Below, one piece after another: positions 19,813 to 29,538 of a stretch of 64,000 nucleotides of DNA (positions within the stretch are counted from its first letter, which is position 1; each line of letters opens with the position of its first letter). The notes beneath the pieces are model-generated. The model made no database searches and was not told the origin of the DNA. It saw only the letters and a list, made by a program, of their open reading frames with translations. The DNA comes from Pseudomonas sp. HS6 (lineage in GTDB: Bacteria; Pseudomonadota; Gammaproteobacteria; Pseudomonadales; Pseudomonadaceae), in the NCBI RefSeq assembly GCF_023375815.1, contig NZ_CP067412.1, positions 744,001 through 808,000 on the forward strand, read 5' to 3'. Both the position numbers and the translations under genes were made by a program.

Positions 19813-21732
19813 ATGAATAGCTGGTTCGGCAACATCAGCGTGAACCTCAAACTGGGGCTGGGATTCGGCCTCGTCCTGGCCCTGACCTGCATCCTGGCGC
19901 TCACCGGCTGGACCAGCCTGGGCGGCCTGATTGACCGCAGCAACTGGATGAGTGACATCACCCAGCTCAACTCTGGCCTGACCAAGCTGCGCGTGGTGCG
20001 CCTGCAATACATGCTGACCAATGGCGATGAAACCGCCGCGCAGAACGTGCAGACCACCCTCGACGGTTTCGCTGCGCAACAGCAGGCGCTGATCGGCAAA
20101 TTCAAGAGCCCGGAAAACGTCAAGCTGCTCAAGGCGCAGGCGGCGACCATCGCCGAATACCAGACGTCCCTGAACAAGATGCGCAACGCCTACCGCACCG
20201 GCAACACCGCGCGCGACACCATGGCCGCCAATGCCGAGACCGCGTACAACCTGATCGAGTCGATCAGCACCCGCGTGCAGCAAATGCCGCTGAGCGATAC
20301 ACGTTTCGAACAGTTCCAGGCCATTACCGAAGCCAAGGAAGCGTTCATCCTGGCGCGCTATGAAGTGCGCGGCTACACCGCCACCGCCAATGCCGAAACC
20401 GAGCAGAAAGCCGTCGGCCAACTGGATGTGGCCATCGCCAGCCTCAAGCAACTGAACACCCACTTCTCGAGCACCCAGCAAGACACACTGCGTCAGCTGG
20501 AAACCGCCCTGACCAACTACCGCAGCGCGTTGCAGGCGTTCAAGAATGCCAACACCGAGGCGGTGCAGGCACGCAAGGAAATGACCGATCAGGGCGCCAC
20601 CATCGTGACCCTGAGCGAGCAGATGTATCAGATCCAGCTCGATCGTCGCGACATGGAAAGCGCTCAGGCCCGCACCCTGCAACTGATCAGCACCCTGCTG
20701 GCGTTGCTGGTGGGCGTCATCGCTGCCTTTATCATCACCCGTCAGATCACCCGTCCGTTGCAGGAAACCATGGCCGTGGTCGATCGCATCGCCAGCGGCG
20801 ATCTGAGCCACAACGTGATCGTCACCCGCCGCGACGAACTCGGCGTGCTGCAACAAGGCATCGCGCGCATGGGCGTAACCCTGCGCGACCTGATCAGCGG
20901 CATCCGCGACGGCGTGACCCAAATCGCCAGCGCTGCCGAAGAACTGTCAGCCGTGACCGAACAGACCAGCGCCGGCGTGAACAGCCAGAAGATCGAGACC
21001 GATCAGGTGGCCACCGCCATGCACGAGATGACTGCCACCGTGCAGGAAGTCGCGCGCAACGCCGAAGAGGCCTCGCAAGCCGCAGCCGCCGCTGACGGCG
21101 AAGCTCGCGAAGGCGACAAGGTCGTGAACGAAGCCATCGCCCAGATCGAGCGTCTGGCCAGCGAAGTGGTGCGCTCCACCGAAGCCATGGCCGTGCTGCA
21201 ACAGGAAAGCGACAAGATCGGCAGCGTCATGGACGTGATCAAGGCCGTGGCCGAACAGACCAACCTGCTGGCCCTCAACGCCGCCATCGAAGCCGCCCGT
21301 GCCGGTGAAGCCGGTCGCGGTTTTGCCGTGGTCGCCGACGAAGTCCGTGGCCTGGCCCAACGCACCCAGAAATCCACCGAGGAAATCGAAGGCCTGGTGG
21401 CCGGTCTGCAGAACGGCACGCAACAGGTCTCCGCCGTGATGAACAACAGCCGCGCCCTGACCGACAGCAGCGTCGCCCTGACCCGCAAGGCGGGTTCGTC
21501 CCTGGAAAACATCACCCGCACGGTGTCGAACATCCAGTCGATGAACCAACAGATCGCCGCTGCCGCCGAACAGCAAAGCGCCGTGGCCGAAGAAATCAGC
21601 CGCAGCATCATCAACGTCCGTGACGTGTCGGAACAGACGGCTGCGGCGAGTGATGAGACGGCCAAGTCCAGCGTTGAACTGGCGCGGTTGGGTGGGCAGT
21701 TGCAGCAGATGGTGAGCCATTTCCGCGTGTAA
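19813..21732 (+). CDS. Methyl-accepting chemotaxis protein with HBM-type sensor domain (McpS-like)
   Basis: Transmembrane chemoreceptor of 639 residues, the length of P. putida McpS. TM1 is at about 13-33. A long helical periplasmic domain of some 260 residues has no Cache signature and fits the helical bimodular (HBM) type. TM2 is at about 296-316 ([22 protein letters not shown]), followed by HAMP. The signalling tip near residue 482 reads [27 protein letters not shown] receptors of this group sense TCA-cycle acids; the ligand here is inferred. ATG 19813 with GGAGG at 19801 is preferred over a GTG one codon earlier. Confidence 0.92.
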   Translation: MNSWFGNISVNLKLGLGFGLVLALTCILALTGWTSLGGLIDRSNWMSDITQLNSGLTKLRVVRLQYMLTNGDETAAQNVQTTLDGFAAQQQALIGKFKSPENVKLLKAQAATIAEYQTSLNKMRNAYRTGNTARDTMAANAETAYNLIESISTRVQQMPLSDTRFEQFQAITEAKEAFILARYEVRGYTATANAETEQKAVGQLDVAIASLKQLNTHFSSTQQDTLRQLETALTNYRSALQAFKNANTEAVQARKEMTDQGATIVTLSEQMYQIQLDRRDMESAQARTLQLISTLLALLVGVIAAFIITRQITRPLQETMAVVDRIASGDLSHNVIVTRRDELGVLQQGIARMGVTLRDLISGIRDGVTQIASAAEELSAVTEQTSAGVNSQKIETDQVATAMHEMTATVQEVARNAEEASQAAAAADGEAREGDKVVNEAIAQIERLASEVVRSTEAMAVLQQESDKIGSVMDVIKAVAEQTNLLALNAAIEAARAGEAGRGFAVVADEVRGLAQRTQKSTEEIEGLVAGLQNGTQQVSAVMNNSRALTDSSVALTRKAGSSLENITRTVSNIQSMNQQIAAAAEQQSAVAEEISRSIINVRDVSEQTAAASDETAKSSVELARLGGQLQQMVSHFRV

Positions 21733-21760
21733 GAACTGCACACGAAAGCCGATGTATAAA

Positions 21761-21791
21761 GAAGGGCAGCTGAAAAGCTGCCCTTCTTTTT
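21761..21791 (+). terminator. Chemoreceptor gene terminator
   Basis: GAAGGGCAGCT and AGCTGCCCTTC arms around GAAA, then five Ts. Confidence 0.94.
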
Positions 21792-21883
21792 GTCCTGAAA
21801 TTGCCATCCTCAGGAACTGGATGAAGCGTTTTGAGCCGCTATTACACAAGCGTTGCTCTCACCATTTTTTTGTCTGAGCCAAC

Positions 21884-21917
21884 AAAAAGCCCCGCGTACA
21901 CAACGTGTGGCGGGGCT
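21884..21917 (-). terminator. Terminator of the higBA unit (minus strand)
   Basis: On the minus strand AGCCCCGC and GCGGGGCT arms are followed by five Ts. It sits 30 bases beyond the higA stop. Confidence 0.88.
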
Positions 21918-21946
21918 CTGGAAATCAACCGTCCTTTACAGGCGTC

Positions 21947-22420
21947 TCAAACGACACCGTGCATGAAAAACTCGACCGGAACCTTGAAGAACTCAGCAAA
22001 GCCTTTGATCTGAGCGACGGTCATCTTGCGCTTGTTATTCAATATCTCTGAAACGGCACTCTGAGTTGCAATCCCGGACAAATCCTTTTGCTTTACCCCT
22101 CTTTCGGAGATCAGAAACGCAAGCGCTTCCGATTGAGTGGAGTAAGGAATCAAAACGGTTTCAGTCTCGTACTCATACACACGATCAGCCACCAACTCTG
22201 CAAATCGTGCCGCTGCATGATCTTCACTGTCAGCATGAGAGTAGAGCTCATCGATTAACGCCATTCGCCCTTGCAAGTCAGCATCGCTCTTTATCGGATC
22301 GTGGCAGGCAGACAGCAATTTGGACAACGTAGCGATCTGATCGCCCAAACCATCAAGCATGGGTGAAATGTCAGCTATGAAGGAATCCAGTCCAGAGGCT
22401 TCGACCTTATTGCGCTTCAT
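21947..22420 (-). CDS. higA: HigA-like antitoxin with HTH domain
   Basis: Antitoxin and autorepressor of a HigBA type II system. From the Met at 22420, preceded by an AAGGG ribosome site, it has 157 residues. The acidic N-terminal region (LDGLGDQIATLSKLL, LIDELYSHADSEDHAAARFAEL) is the COG5499 type and the C-terminal XRE-like helix-turn-helix is KQKDLSGIATQSAVSEILNNKR. It is downstream of the toxin gene, the reverse order of most TA pairs but normal for higBA. A+T content is visibly higher than in flanking genes, suggesting mobility. Confidence 0.9.
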   Translation of the reverse strand: MKRNKVEASGLDSFIADISPMLDGLGDQIATLSKLLSACHDPIKSDADLQGRMALIDELYSHADSEDHAAARFAELVADRVYEYETETVLIPYSTQSEALAFLISERGVKQKDLSGIATQSAVSEILNNKRKMTVAQIKGFAEFFKVPVEFFMHGVV

Positions 22421-22472
22421 GTTGCCACCCTTCATCTCATTAAACATAAATAGTACGGTTCATTCTGACCCA

Positions 22473-22826
22473 CTACTTAACATCACCCTTCCACCACTTG
22501 TCATATCCGGCATGGGGCAAAATCTCCTTTATATAAATGGTGCCGATCTTGGGGTTAATCCATGTAATGACCCGGCACTCATTTTTCTTGATATCGAAAA
22601 CATAAATATCAAGAGGTCCTTTTTTACTCGTAATCCTCAGCTTCGAGTGAGGGATTCGATCAACGTTCCAGCCTGATGCCATAGCCCAGTCTTTGCGAAG
22701 CTTCTCAAAAGACTCGAACCGCAGGGATGCCCTGTCGAAGATGGTTAACCATAAGGTGAGAGGATCTCTCCACTGGCTATGGGTTTCGATAGCCCGCGCA
22801 ACCGCCGCTTTTGTGATCACTCTCAT
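22473..22826 (-). CDS. higB: HigB-like toxin, ribosome-dependent mRNA interferase
   Basis: A 117-residue basic RelE-superfamily protein of the HigB_toxin type. It begins MRVITKAAVARAIETHSQW and has the family core WNVDRIPHSKLRITSKKGPLDIYVFDIKKNECRVITWIN, ending YIKEILPHAGYDKWWKGDVK with the conserved tail HAGYDKW. It would cut mRNA on the ribosome when HigA is lost. It lies 52 bases upstream of higA. Base composition is less GC-rich than the flanking genes. Confidence 0.9.
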   Translation of the reverse strand: MRVITKAAVARAIETHSQWRDPLTLWLTIFDRASLRFESFEKLRKDWAMASGWNVDRIPHSKLRITSKKGPLDIYVFDIKKNECRVITWINPKIGTIYIKEILPHAGYDKWWKGDVK

Positions 22827-22876
22827 AGATTTTTCGGTTCTGGCGTCCCTACACGCAGAGCAACTTATCTCGGATT

Positions 22877-22900
22877 CAGATATCTGTAAAGCAGATATTT
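22877..22900 (-). promoter_or_regulatory. Candidate HigA operator upstream of higB
   Basis: A perfect palindrome CAGATATCTG is followed five bases later by the repeat CAGATATTT, about 50 bases before the higB start. This is the position expected for an autoregulatory antitoxin site. Confidence 0.6.
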
Positions 22901-22955
22901 TTATGGATCCGGGATCTGTCAGTCAAAGGCCGGGAGCGCTGAACTCGTCACAAGA

Positions 22956-22989
22956 TTCCTCCCTCAACCCAAATTGGGTTTGGGAGGAA
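22956..22989 (-). terminator. Hairpin beyond the DUF1329 gene
   Basis: TTCCTCCC plus AACCCAA pair with TTGGGTT plus GGGAGGAA, an almost continuous 15-bp stem, 17 bases after the DUF1329 stop. Only a weak T-rich tail (TCTTG) follows on the minus strand. Confidence 0.65.
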
Positions 22990-23005
22990 AGGAGCTGGTG
23001 ACATC

Positions 23006-24379
23006 TCACCGAGTCCCCCGCTGCCTCAACGCCGACGGCATGAAATACGCATCCTCCGGCACCGGTTGCGAGAAGTCGACAGTGGAGGCCTCTTCGTTAT
23101 CCAGGTTCTGCACGTAGTACCGCCGCGCCTGCAAGTCGTGGAAGACGTCGAGTGCGCTCCAGGTGGTGGGCAGGTCGTAGAAATTTTTCAGGTAGGCCAT
23201 CGATACGCGCCACAGCTCCCCTCGCCCGTCGTATTGGTCCACCAGGGCCGCGCCCCAGCTGTCTTCGTCGAGGAACAGCACGCGTTTGGAATAGATATGC
23301 CGCGCACCCGGCTTGAGTGTGCCTTCGACCACCCAGACCCGGTGCAGCTCGTAGCGGGTGTATTGCGGGTTGAGGTGGCCGGGGGTGAGCAGTTGGGCGT
23401 ATTTCACGTCGGGGCTGCCGACTTTGTAGTTGTTGTAGGGGATGTAGATTTCCTGCTTGCCCTTGAGCTTCCAGTCGAAGCGGTCGGGCGAGCCGTTGAA
23501 CAGGTCGGTGTCGTCTGCGGTGCGCAGGCCATCGGATGAGGCGATCGGCGTGTCGTAGGCGAGGTTCGGCGCGCGGCGGACGCGGCGTTGGCCGGCGTCA
23601 TAGATCCAGGCCTGGCGGGCGTCCTTGAGCTGGTCCAGTGTCTCGTGCACCAACGCTGCGCCACCGGCGAGGCGCGCCGGGCTTTTCACGAAGGCGAGGT
23701 AGTAGAACAGGATGTTTTTCAGGTCGGCGAACTGACCGCCCGGGCGGTAGTAGTTGAAGAAACCTTCCTGCTGTGAGGTCACCAGCGCGAAGCTGCCGTT
23801 GCGCTGCACCGGCGCTTCGGAGGCGCGACGGACCACGTAGATGCCGCGATAGCGGGTGATGTGGTTCCACAGCACTTCGACGCCATCCTTGGGCACCGGG
23901 AACGGCACGCCGCCATAGGCATCGGCGAACCCGCTGCCGCCCTCCAGCAGTTTGGCCGAGGTCGCATTTTTCAGGGTGTTGTCATACAGCCATTGCGGCG
24001 CCGAGCCGGATCGGCGCGAGGGGTAGACCGGCATCTGGAAGGTGTCGGGGTAGCTGTTGAACAGGGCGATCTGACCAGGGCTGAGATGCGCCTTGTACTG
24101 GTCAAGGTTGGCCTTGGTGATAGTGAACAGCGGTTTGTCCGCCGCGTACGGATCGGGGTGATGCTGGCCGGGCTTGTAGCCGGCCGGCGCCTGGGTAATG
24201 CCGCCGGTCCAGGCCGGAATGGTGCCGGCCGCGTTGCCGGCGCGCTCGGCGCCCATGGGGGTCAGCGAGGTTTTCAGTTGTTCGGCCTGCTGGGGCGAGA
24301 TGGCGGCCAGCGTACTGCCGGTGACAAGGCCGAGGACGAGTGTCAGCGAGATCTTGGTCAGTCTTGAAGTGTGAAACAT
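23006..24379 (-). CDS. DUF1329 family exported protein
   Basis: A 457-residue protein with a Sec signal peptide (MFHTSRLTKISLTLVLGLVTGSTLAA) and the DUF1329 fold, an LolA/LolB-like structure proposed to carry lipids in the periplasm or outer membrane. Family landmarks include GAERAGNAAGTIPAWTGG near the start and the RYELHRVWVVEGTLKPGARH and RVLFLDEDSWGAALVDQYDGRG segments. Members are almost always beside a DUF1302 gene, as here. The start at 24379 is supported by GGAGAA five bases upstream. It is the last gene of a six-gene operon, separated from DUF1302 by a REP pair. Confidence 0.9.
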   Translation of the reverse strand: MFHTSRLTKISLTLVLGLVTGSTLAAISPQQAEQLKTSLTPMGAERAGNAAGTIPAWTGGITQAPAGYKPGQHHPDPYAADKPLFTITKANLDQYKAHLSPGQIALFNSYPDTFQMPVYPSRRSGSAPQWLYDNTLKNATSAKLLEGGSGFADAYGGVPFPVPKDGVEVLWNHITRYRGIYVVRRASEAPVQRNGSFALVTSQQEGFFNYYRPGGQFADLKNILFYYLAFVKSPARLAGGAALVHETLDQLKDARQAWIYDAGQRRVRRAPNLAYDTPIASSDGLRTADDTDLFNGSPDRFDWKLKGKQEIYIPYNNYKVGSPDVKYAQLLTPGHLNPQYTRYELHRVWVVEGTLKPGARHIYSKRVLFLDEDSWGAALVDQYDGRGELWRVSMAYLKNFYDLPTTWSALDVFHDLQARRYYVQNLDNEEASTVDFSQPVPEDAYFMPSALRQRGTR

Positions 24380-24403
24380 GATCTTCTCCAAAGTACAAAA
24401 ATA

Positions 24404-24509
24404 TGTGGGAGCTGCGATGCGGCGATCCGACTTGCCAGCGATTGCGGTGGATTAGCCTGCATTGATGTAGGAAGTGCTGCCGTCATCGCGGGCAAGCCCG
24501 CTCCCACAG
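24404..24509. repeat. Inverted pair of REP elements (BIME-like)
   Basis: TGTGGGAGC at 24404 and GCTCCCACA at 24500 form outer inverted ends, and the right copy contains the GCGGGCAAGCCCGC hairpin typical of Pseudomonas REPs. It lies between two genes of the same operon and may modulate downstream expression. Confidence 0.8.
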
Positions 24510-24542
24510 GGGGATGAGTGCCCTGAAGACCACACTCGAAAA

Positions 24543-26501
24543 TCAGAGGAAATACTTGAGGTTGAAACCGACGTTGTCGCGGTCGCGGATTCCGTTGTTC
24601 TGCCCGCCGCCCCAGAACTCGGTGTACTGCAACTCGGCTTCGAGCTTGTTCTGGTAGTTGGCCTTGACCCCCAGCGTGTAGGCCTTGCGGCCATCGATGG
24701 CATTACCGGCCTGGTAGCTGTTGCCCTTGAAATCGTCCTTGTAGACGAGGTAAGGCGAGACGTTGATCCCGGCGTACACGTCGTTCCAGGTGCCGTTGAA
24801 CATCACCGTGTAGCTGTAGGAATTGCGGTTGACCTGATCGTCGCGATCGCCGCCGGACACGTACGAAGTGTTGCCGGTGCCGGCGTAGTAACGGGTGCTG
24901 CCGTCGTAGGCGGTGTATTGCAGGCTGCTGCCGCGCAGGTGCTCGGAGGCCAGTTCGAAGATGCCGAACATCGAGTCGAACGACAGCGTCGGGCCGAAGT
25001 TGTAGATGCTGCCCAACGAAGTGTTGAACGCTTCCACCCGCTCCGCGTTGTTGATCTGGCTGTCGAGGGTGACCATTTGCCCGCCGACGTTGATGGACTT
25101 GCCGGACACCGCTGCGGCGGCACCGTTGGCCAGATCGCCGATCAGGTCGTTGGTGGCCGCGATGCCGATGGGCAGGTTCGGTCGATAAGCCAGTTCGCCG
25201 AACACCGAGGCATTGCCCAGCGTGGTGTTGAAGCTGAAACCGTACATGCGAATGTCTTCGGCATAGCGCCGATGGGCCTGGATGTTGCCCATCACATCGG
25301 CGGTCGCCAGCCCGTTGGCGAGGGCCCCGGCCTGACTGCCGGCAACGCTGGAGAGCATGTTGGTCAGAGCATTCATGTCGATGCCCTTGTAACCGCCAAG
25401 GTCAGCGGCGATGGTCGGCTCCTTGGCGTGGTAGTTGACCATGTACAAGCCGAACTCGGTGCTGTTGAGCTCTTCGGCGATGTAGCGAAAGGCAAAGCCG
25501 AACTGGCCGTCGTTGCGCGCGTTGTAGTCCTTGCCGATCGACGCCACTTTGAGGGTGTTGCCGTAGGCCGGGGTCACGCCGTTGGCGTAGAGGCCGGTGG
25601 ACTTCAGCGCCGGGCCGAGCAGCGGGTTGTTGCCCAGTGCGCTGTACAGACCGATGACGTTGCCGAACCCCGGCACCGGCGTATCAAGCGCGGTGCCGCT
25701 GAAGTTGTTGTAAGCGGTGTTGCCGCCATCGGCGAACAAGTCGGTCTGCGAGTAGAACGTGCCGACCGGATCGATGCGGGTTTCTTTCCAGTTGGTCTGG
25801 TAGAAGCTCTCCATCGTCAGGCTGTCGGTCAGGCCGATGTTGAAGCTGACCGCCTCCACCGGCATCAGCACTTCCTTGACCTCGGCGCCCGGCAAGCGGT
25901 ACTTGGCGGCGTCCACCGGGTTGGTGGTGTTGATCCCGCCGCGATAGAAAATTCCCTCGCCCCAGTTGAACACCTGGCGCCCCACCCGTGCCGTGACCGG
26001 CATTTGCGCGACGTCCCAGCTGCCGTGGACGTAGGCGTCGAGCATCTCGATCCGGCTGCCGGCGATGTCGCGGGTCTGGCTGGTGAAACGGTCGTCCTGG
26101 GGATAACTCTGGCTCGGCTGCGACGGGCTGTTGTTGTGGTAGTAGTCGTTGCGCTTGTCCATCAACTGGGTGTCGTAGAACGCGGTGCCGCGCAGGAACA
26201 TTCCGTAGTTCTGGTAGTTCGCCTCCAGCTCTGAGGTGATCTTGTACACCTCGGAAACCAGCCCGGTGTCGAAGTTGCGATTGCCGTCGTTGGTGTTGAC
26301 GTCATCGTTGTTCTTGTCCCGGCCCTGAACCCGCCACAGGCGACCGTAGGACAAGGTCGTGTCGAGCGAGCCGGTGACCTGATTGTCCAGCACGCTGAAC
26401 TCGGCGGCCTGCACCGCGTCGACTGCGCAGAGTTGCAGCAACCCTGCCAAACCGACACCGGGGAGCGCTACGCCAGACAGGCGCAATCGAGTGTTGATCA
26501 T
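24543..26501 (-). CDS. DUF1302 outer-membrane beta-barrel protein
   Basis: A 652-residue protein with an Ala-rich signal region (residues about 1-33 ending VQAAEF) and many amphipathic beta-strands ending in the aromatic C-terminus GFNLKYFL, the outer-membrane insertion signal. The N-terminal EFSVLDNQVTGSLDTTLSYGRLWRVQG and RVGRQVFNWGEGIFYRGGINTTNPVD segments are typical of DUF1302. The family works with DUF1329 in uptake or handling of hydrophobic compounds. It is fifth in the operon, 45 bases after the phospholipase-like gene. Confidence 0.92.
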   Translation of the reverse strand: MINTRLRLSGVALPGVGLAGLLQLCAVDAVQAAEFSVLDNQVTGSLDTTLSYGRLWRVQGRDKNNDDVNTNDGNRNFDTGLVSEVYKITSELEANYQNYGMFLRGTAFYDTQLMDKRNDYYHNNSPSQPSQSYPQDDRFTSQTRDIAGSRIEMLDAYVHGSWDVAQMPVTARVGRQVFNWGEGIFYRGGINTTNPVDAAKYRLPGAEVKEVLMPVEAVSFNIGLTDSLTMESFYQTNWKETRIDPVGTFYSQTDLFADGGNTAYNNFSGTALDTPVPGFGNVIGLYSALGNNPLLGPALKSTGLYANGVTPAYGNTLKVASIGKDYNARNDGQFGFAFRYIAEELNSTEFGLYMVNYHAKEPTIAADLGGYKGIDMNALTNMLSSVAGSQAGALANGLATADVMGNIQAHRRYAEDIRMYGFSFNTTLGNASVFGELAYRPNLPIGIAATNDLIGDLANGAAAAVSGKSINVGGQMVTLDSQINNAERVEAFNTSLGSIYNFGPTLSFDSMFGIFELASEHLRGSSLQYTAYDGSTRYYAGTGNTSYVSGGDRDDQVNRNSYSYTVMFNGTWNDVYAGINVSPYLVYKDDFKGNSYQAGNAIDGRKAYTLGVKANYQNKLEAELQYTEFWGGGQNNGIRDRDNVGFNLKYFL

Positions 26502-26546
26502 CTGTTCCTCCTTCCCTGTTCTTATTGTTGTGTGTTGCCGCGATGC

Positions 26547-27833
26547 TTAGGGCGCCAGCCCCGCACGGACATAAATCCGGCTGTGGGCGCCGAAATGGCC
26601 GAGCAATTTGAGCAATTGCCGGTTGAGTTCCGGGTGCTCGAAGGTCTCGCGCTGCAACTGATTGCCCGCGCTGAAATCGCTGGTGACCGGCGCCGTTTCC
26701 AGCCACTGGCCGATGGCTTCATCGAACGCGGCGGAGTCATCGACGGACTCGGCACTCACCACTTCGCGCAGGTAGTCCACGGAGTACGGCGGGTAATGCG
26801 CGTCCCCGGCGGCATCGGCGTAAGCGTCGAGCATCGGATGTGGCTGACCGGCACGCAGCACGCGGCGCAGCCAGGTCGACTGGTATTTCTCGACTTCCAT
26901 GTGGCGGGTCGCGACCCGTTCGATGGACGCCTGTTTGTCATCCGCGAACCCGGCCAGCGCCTTGCCCTCCAGCAGCAGAAGGCTCGGCAGTTCGACGCCC
27001 GGCAGCGGCTTGGCGTGATACGGCTGGGTCAGGTCCTGAACGTGGTGCAGGCCCCAACCGAGAAAGCGATAACCCCAGTAAGAATGGCCGCTGGCAAACG
27101 CCAGTCGCGCCAGCCCCATGTATTGATAGGCGCGCCAGTCCGGCCAACTGCGCTCGAGAAATCCGGCAGCCGCGTACACCACCGGGCTCTCATGGAAGAA
27201 GCCCATGTGGAACGGCGCCTGGGAGCTGTACTGGAAGCGCGCATCGCCAAACGGCTGCAGGCCGAAGCCGTACAACGCGGCAACTTCGCCGGGGTTGTCG
27301 CTGAACAGATTGATGTCGTGGCCGTAATCCGGCTCATCGGCGGCGCTCGCCAGTACGGCCAGGGGCGCGACTTTTTCGTGATCGGCCACGCGAATGAAAC
27401 GCTGGCGATTCCACGGCGAAAGCGTCTGCTCAACCATGACCTGATCGGCCTGCAGATGCTCGCGTTCGGGCAGGTCTTTGCCCGGCAACGGCTGTATGAC
27501 CATCGCCAGATGAATCTGCGGATTGATCCGCAGCGCGGTGAGGAAGTCGTGGCGCAGATTGTCGCTCGGCGCGGCGGGCAACTTGAGGTTGTCGGGGCGC
27601 GGCGGGTACTGCTTGAAATGCTCGCGGGCGAAGCGTTCCTGCTCATTGAGCAACGCGACGATGGCCGGATATTGTTCGGCGAGAAACTGCTCCAGCGGTT
27701 CGACTTCGACTGGCGGCGCATCGCGCAACGCCGGCAGGTCCTGCAACGCCAGGTAGCTGCCCACCGTATGATTCGACCAGCCCCACGCCGTCGGGGTTAT
27801 TGCGCAAAGCAGCAGGAGGGAGATCAGCTTCAT
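26547..27833 (-). CDS. Secreted zinc phospholipase C / P1-nuclease-like protein
   Basis: A 428-residue exported protein. The signal peptide would be cut at TAWG, leaving mature Trp19 as the N-terminus, with His four residues in (WSNH). In zinc phospholipase C and P1 nuclease the free N-terminal Trp and a near His bind zinc. Further along are HHVQDLTQPYH, the exact H-x3-D-x5-H spacing of the zinc site in this fold, and RHMEVEKYQ, matching the H-x3-E pair. Length exceeds the bacterial PLC (about 245), mainly from insertions. It follows an FGGY kinase gene in the operon, so it may free glycerol-type products from lipids. The substrate is not known. Confidence 0.78.
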   Translation of the reverse strand: MKLISLLLLCAITPTAWGWSNHTVGSYLALQDLPALRDAPPVEVEPLEQFLAEQYPAIVALLNEQERFAREHFKQYPPRPDNLKLPAAPSDNLRHDFLTALRINPQIHLAMVIQPLPGKDLPEREHLQADQVMVEQTLSPWNRQRFIRVADHEKVAPLAVLASAADEPDYGHDINLFSDNPGEVAALYGFGLQPFGDARFQYSSQAPFHMGFFHESPVVYAAAGFLERSWPDWRAYQYMGLARLAFASGHSYWGYRFLGWGLHHVQDLTQPYHAKPLPGVELPSLLLLEGKALAGFADDKQASIERVATRHMEVEKYQSTWLRRVLRAGQPHPMLDAYADAAGDAHYPPYSVDYLREVVSAESVDDSAAFDEAIGQWLETAPVTSDFSAGNQLQRETFEHPELNRQLLKLLGHFGAHSRIYVRAGLAP

Positions 27834-27949
27834 TGCTTCTGGTTCTTGTTATGTGTGCCGTGGGGATCGAGCCTAACAACCGACCTCGCCCCTGACACTG
27901 TCCGATCTCACCAGAAAAGTTCTCCGATAGCGCCACGTGCGCTGTTGTT

Positions 27950-29518
27950 TCACGCCGGGTAACCGGTGATCTTGCGAATGCTCTGGTACAGCGGTTTGAG
28001 CTGCCGATACATGCGCAGATAGACGTCCCTGTACAGTCGCTCATAGACCTGCTGCGCCTCGGGCTGCGGCGTGAACACCGCGCCAACCCGGGTCATCGCC
28101 GCTATCGCCGTGGGGAAATCCGCGTGCAGCCCCAGCCCCACCGCGCAGCAAATCGCCGCGCCCAGACCGGACGCTTCATAGACGTGCGGCCGCTCCGCCG
28201 GAAGGCCGAAAATGTTCGCCGTGAGTTGCATCGCCGCATCACTTTGCGAGCCACCGCCAGCAACACGTAAACGGGTGACGGAGATCTTCGAACGCTTCTC
28301 GATTTTCTCCATGCCTTGGCGCAAGGCATAGGCCAGTCCTTCCAGGATCGCCCGGTAAATGTGCGCGCGGGTGTGCACGTCGCCGAAGCCGATCATCGCG
28401 CCCTTGGCTTCCACACCCGGCTCGCGAATCCCCGGCGACCAGTACGGTTGCAGCATCAACCCCATCGAGCCCGGCGGCACCGCCTCGACCAGGGCATCGA
28501 ACAGTTGCTCAGGCTCGATGCCCTGCTCCCTGGCCTGCTGCATCTCCCGCAGGCCGAACTCATTCTTGAACCAGCTGACCATCCAGTAGCCGCGATAAAT
28601 CATCACCTCGCAGTTGTACTGATCCGGCACCGCCGACGGGTACGGCGGAATCAACGGGACGATTTCCAGATAGCGCGAGCGGGTGCTGGTGATCGTCGCC
28701 GTGGTGCCGTAAGACAGGCACACCGTGCCCGAGTCGACGACGCCGGAGCCGAGCACTTCACAGGCCTTGTCGGCCCCCGCTGCGATCAGCGGAACGCCTT
28801 CGGGAATGCCGGTGTGTCTGCTCGCTTCGGCGCTTATGTGGCCGAGGGTTTCACCGGGTTTGTGCAAGGTCGGCAGTTGCTCGGGACGCACCGCCAGCGC
28901 CTGCCATTTCCAGTCACGCGGCGCGGCCCAGCGCAGGCGTTTGAAGTCGAACGGCAAGTAGCCGACGCAACAGCCCACCGAGTCGACGAAGCGCCCGCAC
29001 AGGCGATGCGTGAGAAACCCCGAGAGCAATAGAAACTTGTCGGTCGCCGCCCACACGTCAGGCTGATGACGGGCGATCCAGTTGGCCTCGGCCTGGGCGC
29101 GAAAGTAATCCACGGTGGCCTGCGCGCCGGCCAGTTTGAACAGCCAGCCCCACGGTCCCTTGATCCCGCCTTCGACTTCGCTCTGGCGCTGATCAAGCCA
29201 GAGAATCGCCGGGCGCAACGGTTTGCCCTGAGCATCGACGTTGATCACCGTGCCGCGCTGCGTCGTGAGAGAAACCCCGGCAATCTGCGAACGATCGATA
29301 CCGGTTTGCGCCCACACCTGCTGGCAGGCCTCGCCCAGTTTCGCCCAGTAATATTCCGGATCCTGCTCGGCCCAGCCCGGTTGCGTCGAGTAATAGGCCT
29401 GCAATTCAACCTTGCCCTTGCCGAGCAGATTGCCCTGCAAATCGAAGAGCAGCGCGCGCACGCTCTGGGTGCCATTGTCGATGGCCAGCAGGTAACGCTT
29501 GTTCGGGTGGTTGTCCAT
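27950..29518 (-). CDS. FGGY-family carbohydrate/polyol kinase (glycerol kinase-like)
   Basis: ATP-dependent kinase of 522 residues in the glycerol/xylulose kinase family. It opens with [17 protein letters not shown] (first phosphate loop) and shows [17 protein letters not shown] and the C-terminal [20 protein letters not shown] with the adenosine-site Gly run. The start at 29518 has a purine-rich ribosome site (GAAGAGAG); a Met at 29539 overlapping the GlpD-like stop as TGATG is the alternative. Because it sits with a GlpD-like enzyme, a glycerol-like polyol is the likely substrate, but not proven. Confidence 0.9.
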   Translation of the reverse strand: MDNHPNKRYLLAIDNGTQSVRALLFDLQGNLLGKGKVELQAYYSTQPGWAEQDPEYYWAKLGEACQQVWAQTGIDRSQIAGVSLTTQRGTVINVDAQGKPLRPAILWLDQRQSEVEGGIKGPWGWLFKLAGAQATVDYFRAQAEANWIARHQPDVWAATDKFLLLSGFLTHRLCGRFVDSVGCCVGYLPFDFKRLRWAAPRDWKWQALAVRPEQLPTLHKPGETLGHISAEASRHTGIPEGVPLIAAGADKACEVLGSGVVDSGTVCLSYGTTATITSTRSRYLEIVPLIPPYPSAVPDQYNCEVMIYRGYWMVSWFKNEFGLREMQQAREQGIEPEQLFDALVEAVPPGSMGLMLQPYWSPGIREPGVEAKGAMIGFGDVHTRAHIYRAILEGLAYALRQGMEKIEKRSKISVTRLRVAGGGSQSDAAMQLTANIFGLPAERPHVYEASGLGAAICCAVGLGLHADFPTAIAAMTRVGAVFTPQPEAQQVYERLYRDVYLRMYRQLKPLYQSIRKITGYPA

Positions 29519-29538
29519 TGAGCTCTCTTCGAGGGGCA

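Noticed and set aside
24474..26234. A 586-codon plus-strand open frame opposite the DUF1302 gene
   Set aside because: Shadow of a clear outer-membrane protein gene; composition (Val, Ala, His, Gly) matches reverse-strand reading and no start signal or motif is present.
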